A stretch of 64,000 bases of DNA, from assembly GCF_002257695.2 (NCBI RefSeq), contig NZ_CP155571.1; one strand, 5' to 3'. The number at the start of each line of letters is the position of its first letter. Position 1 is the first letter of the stretch. The translations under genes and the position numbers were made by a program. Of the stretch, positions 1 to 8,137 are shown piece after piece. Below the pieces are notes generated by a model, which was not told the DNA's origin, made no database searches, and was given only the letters and a program-made list of their open reading frames with translations. Origin of the DNA: Sporomusa acidovorans. GTDB taxonomy: Bacteria > Bacillota > Negativicutes > Sporomusales > Sporomusaceae.

Positions 1-3000
1 CTTGCCATACAGTTGCGGCTTACCCTTTTCATTTGTTAATGATACCACACCGTCAAGCGGTCCGGCAAAGTATTTATGTTTTATTCCCAAATGTTCGAGC
101 GTAAGCACTAAATTATAATCATCCAGCGATAGGCCTCTCAGACGGGCAGTACCACTTAAGGCATACGACCCGCCACCCATTCTGCCATCAAAATCGCTTA
201 TATCAATTGTATCATTTTTGAACTGAATCGCAATACCTACATTTTGGATAGGTTCGCCGAGGTCGGCAAATTTTATTGTACCATTGTTTACTGTTAGCTG
301 TCCGTCCAGCGTAGGCTGAGCCAGTGTACCGCCGATCGTGACCTCGCCGGCAGTTGGGCCGGCAGCCCACGCTACATGTTTGGACAACATCGGCAGGATG
401 CTTAAATCAGCATTATCAAGGCGTAGTTTAAGATCCATTCTGTCGGTCATATCGGCCTGGCTGCGTCCCTGGCTGTTCAGTGCTTTTAACGGAATTGTGC
501 CATAAGCGCTCGCTTTATACGGCCCACGTTCCAAATAGAGCTGATTAACATGAATACTGCCTTTATTATAGATGAATAACCCATAGAGGTTATCAAAGGC
601 GGCATTGGCGACACTGCCGTTTTGGATACCCAAAGATATGGCAACATTCGGGTCGGCGGTGGCGCCGGAAGCCTGAACGCTAAAACTAAACTTGCCGGTA
701 GTGTCGACCGTGGTATCAAACAGAGCCGGTAAAATACCAGTCTCAATATCACGGCCGCCAACTTCCATATCTATGGTTCCGTCCAAATCTGCCTGTCCTC
801 TGGCAAGCAATACTCCGTCAGCGCCCTGTTTGCCGGTAAATTTGTTGATGGTAATTACCCGGTTGTCAAGTTCGGCATCAATATCAATACTGTCAAGCCG
901 ATAATTTTTTATCCGGCCATCGGTAATCGCCCCCCGCAATAGCACATTGGGATTGGTCGTGGTGCCGCTTAAGGCGATCTCCCCGTTAAGCGTGCCGCGC
1001 ACGCCACGGTCAGGCAGGTTTGCTATGGCTAAAATACCGGCCAATTCGCCGTTTTCCACCCTAAGTATACCGTCAATCGCCTTGGTATTTAAATCTGCCG
1101 CCCCGGCATAACTATACTCACCCGTGCCCTGACTAAAATGCAATTCACGGATATCCGCATGTCCGTCTTGATAGCTTAGGCGGGAAAATATATTCTTTAT
1201 TTCCTGGCCGTTGAGGAAAATTCTCGGTGCTGCCAGCTGCCCGTCCAGTCTGGGACTGGCCAGCGTACCTGTTATCTGTCCATTTATATTTACCCTGCCG
1301 GCAACCGGATAGGGGTAATTAACCCGCAATTGACTTAGTCTCATATTTTCGGTTGTTACGGCAAAGTTCAAACTGCTGTCGGCTGCCATAGCTCCCGCCA
1401 GTTTTATATGAGTCCCCAAGGAGTCTACTTCAAGATTGTGAACAATAAGAGTGCCATCTTTACGCTCATAAGTACCTTCCGCTTTGGTAATAAGCTGCCC
1501 AAACAAACTGCCTTCCGTCAGTTTAACTTTTCCCTGTAAGGTTGGGTTTGTCAATGGCCCTGTCAGGATAAGGGTATGCTCCACATTGCCTGTCAGCGTA
1601 AATTCCGGCATAGCCAGCCGGGCAAAGGTCTCTGCCCGGGCGGCATGAGTGGTTACGGTAAGATTAAGTTCCGGCTCAGACCCGGCAAGCAGGATCGAGC
1701 CGTTAGCTTCATGGCTGGCTGTGCCGTCGCTAACCACAACCTGTGCCAGTTCCAGCCGCCCCGAATGCATAGTAAGCGCACCGGCAGCTTTTCCCAGCAA
1801 TTGCTCGTTAGCCTGCAAACCGGTTATGTCAAAATTCAGCGCTATGCCGGGGGCGGTGGTTGTACCGGTAATCTCACCGTTAAACGCAGCGTTCCCGGCA
1901 AGTTTAATATTGCCAAATGCCGTTGCAGGCATAGCCTGCAGCGCAATGCCCTGACCATTAACCTTCATTGCCAGTTGATCGCCCTGAATAACACCACTGG
2001 CGGATGCAAACCCGTTATTAGGCAGCGCCGCATTTAAGTACTGTACGGTTGTTTGATTCCCGTTGCGTTCTACAAATGTTGACAAAGTATTATACGGTAC
2101 TCCGTTCAGTTCTCCGGTTGTCAAGGTGACAGCGGCGACACCGGTCAGCGACTGCCAGTCAGTGCCTTGTCCGCTGACGGCAAGCTGGACTTGTCCCTTG
2201 CCGGTTATTTCAACCGGCAGATTTTCAATGGCAGCCACATCCAGGTTATCGCCGCTTAGCTGCAATTGAAAGCGGTTACTAACCGTATCCAGTTCACCTT
2301 TGGCCTGGATCTGTCCGCCCAACGTGCCGGCGGTTAAACTGTCGACGGTAAGCGTATTGCCGGCGTACTTAAGGTTAGCCTTGGCAGCCTCAAGGGAGTA
2401 ATTGTCTATTGCCAGTTGGTCGGCGGTAAGTTTGGCGGCCACTACCGGGGCATGCAGCGTCCCGGTGACTTGCGCGTCAAACTTGACTATTCCCTTACAG
2501 GGTAAGCGGTCACTGAAGGCAGTGGGATCAAAACCATTTGAGCCCACTTTTAGGTCAAACACCGGCTGATCACCGGCAATGCCAATTTTTCCATATACCG
2601 TTACCGGCTGTTGGGCGACAAGGGCACGCCCGCTCGCTATGTAAACATTTTCATTGGTAAACTGAACGTTGCCATAGGCCTGTTCAACAGGTATCCCTGC
2701 TGTCTGGGCCGCGAGATTATCCAGTTCGAATTTTCCTGCGTAGCGCAAACCGGCAGGACTGTTGACCAGTGTAATCGCAACCTGTCTAAGCAGGCCGTTG
2801 CTAAATTCCACTTCGGTACCCGCAGGCAGCAGCGCCTGATAATCGGCAGGATTTAATGTATCGGCTGTAACACTAAGCCACAGACTGTTTTTTACATTGT
2901 TAAGTGATCCCTGGATGGCTAACGGCAGGGCATTATGACTGGCAGTCAAACTTGCGTCTACCGTTTGGCTGCCATTAACAATAAAATGTCCGTCAATTTC

Positions 3001-3483
3001 ATGAAAATCCCATTCGCCTTGATGCGACTGCACCAGGATATCCGCCTGCTCAAGGACTACTTTTCCTTTAAATTCAGGACTGTCAGGCTTTGTTTGCTGT
3101 CGCAGGCATTCGGCATTCCATACGCCATTTGCTTCTTCTATCAAATGAATGGCCGGCTGGCGCAGTGTTATTGTGTTCAGCGCATCAATTGCGGTTTGAC
3201 CGTGCAGCAGGCTAAGCAAGTTATACTGGATGACGACCTGCTTGACGGCAGCCATTTCCCGTCCCTCTTTATCAAATATTGTAACATCATCTACTGCGGC
3301 TGAAGTAAATCCGGCTGTTTGCAGCCGGCCAATTGTTACCTTTGTTCCCAGCGTCTCAGTTAATTCAGCGGCTAGCTTGCCTTCCAACTCAGAAAAAATA
3401 GTCTGTCTATACGCAGACCACCAGGTAAAGGCTGCCATGCCAACCATGATCACCAGGATAAGCGTTATGACTTTGGCTCGCAT
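1..3483 (-). CDS. tamB: TamB-like translocation/assembly protein (partial, C-terminus beyond window)
   Basis: An uninterrupted frame of 1161 codons runs from an ATG at 3483 (preceded by GGAGGCG) to the window edge; I walked about two thirds of the codons and found no stop. The protein opens with one N-terminal membrane anchor (about residues 4-20) followed by a long, repetitive, beta-rich region with recurring Gly/Asp-containing short strands, the pattern of the AsmA/TamB (DUF490) family. Such proteins span the periplasm and take part in outer-membrane protein assembly and lipid transport. It lies downstream of tolC and the mla genes, which fits an envelope role. A hairpin terminator separates it from tolC, so it may be transcribed partly by readthrough. 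The conserved C-terminal DUF490 end is not in the window. Confidence 0.85.
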   Translation of the reverse strand, partial: MRAKVITLILVIMVGMAAFTWWSAYRQTIFSELEGKLAAELTETLGTKVTIGRLQTAGFTSAAVDDVTIFDKEGREMAAVKQVVIQYNLLSLLHGQTAIDALNTITLRQPAIHLIEEANGVWNAECLRQQTKPDSPEFKGKVVLEQADILVQSHQGEWDFHEIDGHFIVNGSQTVDASLTASHNALPLAIQGSLNNVKNSLWLSVTADTLNPADYQALLPAGTEVEFSNGLLRQVAITLVNSPAGLRYAGKFELDNLAAQTAGIPVEQAYGNVQFTNENVYIASGRALVAQQPVTVYGKIGIAGDQPVFDLKVGSNGFDPTAFSDRLPCKGIVKFDAQVTGTLHAPVVAAKLTADQLAIDNYSLEAAKANLKYAGNTLTVDSLTAGTLGGQIQAKGELDTVSNRFQLQLSGDNLDVAAIENLPVEITGKGQVQLAVSGQGTDWQSLTGVAAVTLTTGELNGVPYNTLSTFVERNGNQTTVQYLNAALPNNGFASASGVIQGDQLAMKVNGQGIALQAMPATAFGNIKLAGNAAFNGEITGTTTAPGIALNFDITGLQANEQLLGKAAGALTMHSGRLELAQVVVSDGTASHEANGSILLAGSEPELNLTVTTHAARAETFARLAMPEFTLTGNVEHTLILTGPLTNPTLQGKVKLTEGSLFGQLITKAEGTYERKDGTLIVHNLEVDSLGTHIKLAGAMAADSSLNFAVTTENMRLSQLRVNYPYPVAGRVNINGQITGTLASPRLDGQLAAPRIFLNGQEIKNIFSRLSYQDGHADIRELHFSQGTGEYSYAGAADLNTKAIDGILRVENGELAGILAIANLPDRGVRGTLNGEIALSGTTTNPNVLLRGAITDGRIKNYRLDSIDIDAELDNRVITINKFTGKQGADGVLLARGQADLDGTIDMEVGGRDIETGILPALFDTTVDTTGKFSFSVQASGATADPNVAISLGIQNGSVANAAFDNLYGLFIYNKGSIHVNQLYLERGPYKASAYGTIPLKALNSQGRSQADMTDRMDLKLRLDNADLSILPMLSKHVAWAAGPTAGEVTIGGTLAQPTLDGQLTVNNGTIKFADLGEPIQNVGIAIQFKNDTIDISDFDGRMGGGSYALSGTARLRGLSLDDYNLVLTLEHLGIKHKYFAGPLDGVVSLTNEKGKPQLYGK

Positions 3484-3564
3484 AGTTCGCCTCCTCGGCT
3501 TGTCGGTATTGTATAGTTCGACACCGCAGCCGGATCTTCCTTTCATTTTCTTATAATTTAAAAA

Positions 3565-3596
3565 GGGTTATTTTAACCTATTTGTTAAAATAACCC
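3565..3596 (-). terminator. Intrinsic terminator after tolC
   Basis: A perfect 12-bp stem (3565-3576 with 3585-3596) and 8-nt loop lies 24 nt after the tolC stop. On the minus strand it is followed by a run of five T residues, so it should end tolC transcription before tamB. Confidence 0.85.
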
Positions 3597-3619
3597 CTTA
3601 CGAATATACAGACAGGACC

Positions 3620-4975
3620 TTATTGAACCGGCATACCCATCGCATTTTCGAGTTTAGCCCGGTTTAGATTGTAATCATATAAAGCTTGTACATAATCGTT
3701 CTTCGCGGAAGTCAGGGAAACCTGAGCATCGATAACGTCAATATTGGTGCCTACCCCGGCACTATAACGCACTTGCGCAATTTTGAAGTCCTCTTCACCA
3801 CTTGCCACGGCTACTTTCGATGTGTTAATACGTTTTTCCGCTTCCTTCATGTTAAGATAAGCTTCACGAACGGCAAATTCCGCATTGTCCTTCGCCTGCC
3901 GCAGCTGCTCTTTTGCCTTGGCTAAGTCAGATTCCGCACCTTTGATCTCAGATTTGGTAGAACCGGCATCGAACAGGTTATAGCTGGCACTAATTCCAAT
4001 TGACCAGGTATTATTATCCATTCCGGGAAAATCATCATCAGTCCATTTTTCGGATGCCACGGCATTTACGGAAAGCTTATTGCCACTTTTCGCAACTTTT
4101 ATGCTGGCATTAGCGATATCAACACTGGTTGCCGCCTGTGCCAAATCCGGCCGGTGAGCAAGAGCATAGGTAATGCATTCCGCCAATGCTTTATCATAGT
4201 TTTCATATTTGAGTTCATCATTGATAGAAAGTTCCGTATCCTGCTGCAAACCGATAATATTATTAAGATCTGCTACGGCTATTTCATAATTATTTTTGGC
4301 GATAATCAAATTTTGTTCTGCACTGGCTTTCTCTGTTTCCGAGCGTAATACGTCGGATTTGGCCACTGTTCCGGCCTCAAACTGGGCCCGTACATTTTTT
4401 AGATGAGTAGTAAGCTGGTCTAGGGATTCTTCTCTAAGTTTAACCGTATTACGGGCTTGTAAGATTTTATAATAACCGCTAGTTGCATCCAGTTTGACTT
4501 GCTGCTTGGTTTTATCCAAGCCATAATTGGACGATTTTTCGCTAAGCTGCGCTTTTTCAATAGTGCCTTCTAATTTTCCGCCGGAATATAGGGGATATGT
4601 AAGATTAATACTATTGGTATAAGCAGTAGTCAAATAGTCAGGTTTAAGCAGTACTATAGGTGCATCTGTTAAATGCTGGTAATTATAAACATACGCAGCT
4701 GATCCTGTAGTCTTGTAACGACTGGCATCATGATTTAAAGTAAGTGAAGGTGACTTGCCCGCTTTTGCAACTTTTATATCCCAGTTTGCTTTTTCCACAT
4801 CATATGCAGAGATTTTTATAGATGGGTTACTTTTGAGCGCCATGCCAATCGCATCATCCAGCGTAAGTTCTACCGAGGCGGCAAAGCCTGGCATAGCTGC
4901 CGCAGCCAATATGCCACCGATTAGCAAGGTTGTGGCGGTTTTAGGCAAACTTGCCGATAATCTAAATTTTGCCAT
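3620..4975 (-). CDS. tolC: TolC-family outer membrane efflux protein
   Basis: 451 residues. A signal peptide (about 1-32, cleaved near GFAAS) is followed by two tandem outer-membrane-efflux repeats rich in long Ala/Lys/Glu helices, with the LPLYSGG-like strand entry typical of TolC near residue 130. TolC trimers form an outer-membrane channel with a periplasmic helical tunnel used by tripartite exporters. The ATG at 4975 is preceded by AAGGAGG with a longish spacing of about 12 nt. The gene has its own promoter at 5042-5070 and a terminator at 3565-3596, so it can be a single-gene unit between mlaD and tamB. No exporter pump genes adjoin it in the window. Confidence 0.92.
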   Translation of the reverse strand: MAKFRLSASLPKTATTLLIGGILAAAAMPGFAASVELTLDDAIGMALKSNPSIKISAYDVEKANWDIKVAKAGKSPSLTLNHDASRYKTTGSAAYVYNYQHLTDAPIVLLKPDYLTTAYTNSINLTYPLYSGGKLEGTIEKAQLSEKSSNYGLDKTKQQVKLDATSGYYKILQARNTVKLREESLDQLTTHLKNVRAQFEAGTVAKSDVLRSETEKASAEQNLIIAKNNYEIAVADLNNIIGLQQDTELSINDELKYENYDKALAECITYALAHRPDLAQAATSVDIANASIKVAKSGNKLSVNAVASEKWTDDDFPGMDNNTWSIGISASYNLFDAGSTKSEIKGAESDLAKAKEQLRQAKDNAEFAVREAYLNMKEAEKRINTSKVAVASGEEDFKIAQVRYSAGVGTNIDVIDAQVSLTSAKNDYVQALYDYNLNRAKLENAMGMPVQ

Positions 4976-5018
4976 GGAATTAATTAACCTCCTTGACGTT
5001 ATATCGCTTTTTCTTAAC

Positions 5019-5032
5019 TGACTATATAGTCA
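5019..5032. promoter_or_regulatory. 14-bp perfect palindrome at the tolC transcription start (putative operator)
   Basis: TGACTATATAGTCA is a perfect palindrome placed just downstream of the -10 box of the tolC promoter, where a bound repressor would block initiation. The binding protein is unknown; operator function is inference from symmetry and position. Confidence 0.5.
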
Positions 5033-5041
5033 ATACTTATA

Positions 5042-5070
5042 ATTATAGGTTCAACTCCTGTTGGTGTCAA
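5042..5070 (-). promoter_or_regulatory. Consensus sigma-70-type promoter for tolC
   Basis: On the minus strand TTGACA (5065-5070) and TATAAT (5042-5047) are separated by exactly 17 bp, a full consensus match. It lies between the mlaD stop (5083) and tolC, about 70-95 bp ahead of the tolC ATG. Confidence 0.85.
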
Positions 5071-5082
5071 TCGAAAGCTTTG

Positions 5083-6354
5083 TTAAAATGAACGGCGAAC
5101 GCCAAAGAACGACGCCCTTTCCTCACGCCTGTTAAGACTGGACGCCTGGCCAATAAGAAAGGTATCCGGGGCCAACTGGTACTGTGTGCGGAGTTTGACC
5201 CGCACGTCATTGGGATCATAGGCATCCAGCGACATTTGCAGGTCCTTACTTAATTTCGCGTCCACCCCCACGCCTATTTTACCGTCAATAATACCCAGGC
5301 GCTGATTGATGTTTGCCATACTTTTACCAAATTGAAGATTTACTTTATTGTCCTCGCCAATATCATTAACGCCAATAACGGCAAAATCGCCGGGAGACGT
5401 ATTGATGGTGACGTTTGCATTATTTTGGTATGTATGATCATCCGGATCATACAGCGATTCTATGCTGGCTTCTGTTTTAATGTTAGCGACCTTATCCAGC
5501 ATTTGATTGGCCTTTGTCGATGCAGAACGGGCATTGCGCAGTGTCTCTTTAAGATTATTCGCTGTTTCCGGATCGGTTACCACTCCTTCCAGAGCGGCGG
5601 CCATCTTCTCGACCCTGATACTGGTTTGCCGCAGCGCAGTAATGGTTTCCCGCAATTCCCGGGCTGTCTGACCATTATTATCCACAGCGGCAAGCATACT
5701 GTCAACCCGGACGGCCGTACTCTTAAGACTGACCGACATATCTTTCAAATTACTGACCATAGCATTAATATCACTGTGGTTTTCATCAGCCATCAACGCT
5801 AATGTGGCGGCAAGTCGATTGAGATTATCGGTAATATCGCGGGTATTAAACGTGATTTGCTTAAGTGCTGCCCGGACCTTTTCATCGCCGATCACATCAT
5901 TCAGCGACTGCACCAACAGTTTAACTTCCGCCAGGACCTGGTTGGCCGCTGCGATAAGTTCATCCATTCCCTGGGGGCTCTCGCCATATACCTGGTCATT
6001 CGGGGCTAAAAAGCCTGTCACATTCCGCGGTGGCAGAATATTAACAAATTTCTCCCCCAGTAAACCGTCTGAGCCGATAACAAAACTGGAACCTATCGGA
6101 ACTTTTACGCCTGGTTTTAACATAATATCAGCCATTACACCGTCAGGCAATACCCGTACAGCGGCGACAGTGCCCACATCCACGCCGGCATAGCGCACAA
6201 TATTACCAGGTTTTAAGCCGCTTACCTGACCAAAAAGTGCATGCACGGGGTATCCCTTATCCCCAAAGCTTATGCCGCTCAAATAAATGATCATGCCAGC
6301 AAGTAAAGCCAGGCCAGCTAACGTTGTGGCTCCTACTTTTGCTTCCGTATTCAT
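5083..6354 (-). CDS. mlaD: MlaD/MCE-domain lipid transport protein with C-terminal beta-rich domain
   Basis: 423 residues. One N-terminal membrane helix (about 8-28) precedes an MCE domain (about 35-115, including the conserved GLLG...V.ILPP end), then a long helical region (about 130-300), then about 110 residues of alternating polar/hydrophobic strands ending in a C-terminal Phe, as in outer-membrane beta-barrels. In Veillonella a similar MlaD is reported to bridge both membranes; that function is inferred here from architecture. Its start overlaps the mlaF stop by 4 nt (ATGA) and has a GGAGG ribosome binding site. Together with MlaE and MlaF it should form a phospholipid transporter in the envelope. 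Confidence 0.9.
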   Translation of the reverse strand: MNTEAKVGATTLAGLALLAGMIIYLSGISFGDKGYPVHALFGQVSGLKPGNIVRYAGVDVGTVAAVRVLPDGVMADIMLKPGVKVPIGSSFVIGSDGLLGEKFVNILPPRNVTGFLAPNDQVYGESPQGMDELIAAANQVLAEVKLLVQSLNDVIGDEKVRAALKQITFNTRDITDNLNRLAATLALMADENHSDINAMVSNLKDMSVSLKSTAVRVDSMLAAVDNNGQTARELRETITALRQTSIRVEKMAAALEGVVTDPETANNLKETLRNARSASTKANQMLDKVANIKTEASIESLYDPDDHTYQNNANVTINTSPGDFAVIGVNDIGEDNKVNLQFGKSMANINQRLGIIDGKIGVGVDAKLSKDLQMSLDAYDPNDVRVKLRTQYQLAPDTFLIGQASSLNRREERASFFGVRRSF

Positions 6355-7109
6355 ACTCTGGACCTCCCTTTACCTTCCGGAAAGGCAGAGCCTCCCCGGA
6401 TAAACTTGGCCATAATCGGATTGTCGGACTCTTTAATCATCTCCGGCGTACCGGTTTCGATAATGCAGCCCTCAAAAATCATGGCAATCCGGCTGGCTAT
6501 GTGAAAAGCGCTTGACATGTCATGCGTTACAACAACCGAGGTGGCGTCAATCATACGCCTTGTACTGACAATCAGCCTGTCAATCGTGTTGGACATAATC
6601 GGGTCAAGCCCGGCCGTGGGCTCATCATACAGGACGATATGCGGATTAATGGCAATAGCCCGGGCCAGACTCACCCGTTTTTTCATGCCGCCTGACAGTT
6701 CGTTGGGCATTGCATTTTCCTGGCCTCTGAGTCCTACCATGCGCAATTTGCGACGCACGGTCCGCCATATTTCTTCTTCAGGCAGAGCCGTATGCTGCCG
6801 TAACCCGAAGGCCACATTTTCCCCCACTGACATGGAATCAAATAAAGCGGAATACTGAAAAACCATCCCCATTTCTAATCTGACTTGATTAAGCTCATCT
6901 TCCGTCATCCGGGTAATTTCCCGCCCATTTACCCAGATCTCGCCGGAAGTTGGTCTCAATAAGCCAATGATCAGTCTCAGCAAGGTACTTTTTCCCGAAC
7001 CGCTGGGGCCAATGATAACCATGATTTCTCCTTGTTCAATTGTTAGGTTGATGTCTTTAAGGATTTGTTTTCCCTGAAAATTCATATTCACGTTAACTAG
7101 CTTAATCAT
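6351..7109 (-). CDS. mlaF: MlaF-like ABC transporter ATP-binding protein
   Basis: 252 residues with all ABC ATPase motifs: Walker A GPSGSGKS, signature LSGGMKKR, Walker B VLYDEPTAGLDP and the switch His in VTHDM. The GGMKKR variant of the signature is characteristic of MlaF/Ttg2A proteins. I chose the ATG at 7109, which has GGGG six bases upstream, over a GTG four codons earlier. It energises the MlaE permease for lipid movement between membranes. It sits 40 nt after mlaE and overlaps mlaD, so the three are one operon. Confidence 0.93.
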   Translation of the reverse strand: MIKLVNVNMNFQGKQILKDINLTIEQGEIMVIIGPSGSGKSTLLRLIIGLLRPTSGEIWVNGREITRMTEDELNQVRLEMGMVFQYSALFDSMSVGENVAFGLRQHTALPEEEIWRTVRRKLRMVGLRGQENAMPNELSGGMKKRVSLARAIAINPHIVLYDEPTAGLDPIMSNTIDRLIVSTRRMIDATSVVVTHDMSSAFHIASRIAMIFEGCIIETGTPEMIKESDNPIMAKFIRGGSAFPEGKGRSRV

Positions 7110-7149
7110 GGTTAACCCCACATTTCCGGATAACTTGTTGACCTTAGTG

Positions 7150-7920
7150 TTAGCGGTATAGCGCCACCGACAAAAAATAGTTGCTGACGAAAATCAGAAT
7201 GATGGACAATACGACGGAACCGGTTGTTGCTTTCCCCACACCTTCAGCACCTTGGGCGGTAGTTAGACCTTTATGACAGCCGATAATGGCAATAATGGCA
7301 CCAAATACAACAGACTTAACCAGACCACCGATAATATCGTGTGGTACTGTGAAAACTTTGATGGAATTTAAAAAGGTAAATTCGCTGATGCCCGCATAAA
7401 CTGTGGCAATCAGATAGCTGCCAATGGTGCCAATCACATCGGCAAATATGACCAGGATGGGCAGCATGATCATGCAGGCCAGCAGCCGGGGGACTACCAG
7501 ATAAGCAACCGGATTAACAGCCATAACCCGCAGGGCATCAATCTGTTCCGTTACCTTCATAGAACCAATTTCGGCCGTAATGGCCGCCCCGACGCGCCCG
7601 GCAAAAACAATGCCAGTCAATACCGGTGACAACTCGCGCCCTAACGCAATCGCCATCACCCCGCCGACAGATGACTGCGCCCCGTATTTTATAAATTCAT
7701 GGGCTGTCTGCACGGTCATCACCATACCGGTAAATAACAAAGTCAGCAGGACAATGGGCAGAGAATCTGCTCCTAAATGCGCCATTTGCCGTAACAAAAG
7801 CTTGCTCTTCACCTGGCGGACATAATAAACGGTTTGTCCAAATAGGATCAGCATTTGCCCAATACTTTCCAAAATATGAATGACGACTCTGCCAATTTTG
7901 GCACAAAATTCAATAAGCAT
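7150..7920 (-). CDS. mlaE: MlaE-like ABC transporter permease
   Basis: 256 residues, an integral membrane protein of the MlaE/YrbE family with about five hydrophobic segments and the conserved region around ITAEIGSMKVTEQIDAL that contacts the ATPase. It is the membrane part of the Mla phospholipid transporter. It is the first gene of mlaE-mlaF-mlaD. The order E-F-D without mlaB or mlaC genes following matches the minimal arrangement known in diderm Firmicutes. No strong promoter was recognised in the 217 nt upstream. Confidence 0.93.
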   Translation of the reverse strand: MLIEFCAKIGRVVIHILESIGQMLILFGQTVYYVRQVKSKLLLRQMAHLGADSLPIVLLTLLFTGMVMTVQTAHEFIKYGAQSSVGGVMAIALGRELSPVLTGIVFAGRVGAAITAEIGSMKVTEQIDALRVMAVNPVAYLVVPRLLACMIMLPILVIFADVIGTIGSYLIATVYAGISEFTFLNSIKVFTVPHDIIGGLVKSVVFGAIIAIIGCHKGLTTAQGAEGVGKATTGSVVLSIILIFVSNYFLSVALYR

Positions 7921-8044
7921 AGTCCTATGTAACCCTCATACAATATTGTTAAGATTATGTTTAATAATTCAATAAATCTTTGCAATTCCCTCCTGGGGAA
8001 TGTCTAAATTCCTATTCCATAAAATTCCCCTGTTGGGGAAATGA

Positions 8045-8091
8045 GAAAGAACCGTTTGTCCATACAAAAATGTAGGAAAAACGGTTCTTTC
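8045..8091 (-). terminator. Hairpin, probable terminator of the S55 peptidase gene
   Basis: 13-bp arms (8045-8057 with 8079-8091) enclose a partly paired 21-nt loop, about 47 nt after the stop at 8138. A short T-rich stretch follows on the minus strand. A smaller GGGGAA-type inverted repeat lies just beyond, near 8022-8041. Confidence 0.6.
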
Positions 8092-8137
8092 CAAAATTCG
8101 GTACGATAAAATTCTCGTCTTAAAAGCTCTAAGAAGA

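Noticed and set aside
1576..2269. Plus-strand frames inside the tamB region
   Set aside because: The minus-strand frame is open without interruption over 3.4 kb, and the plus frames are its complement.
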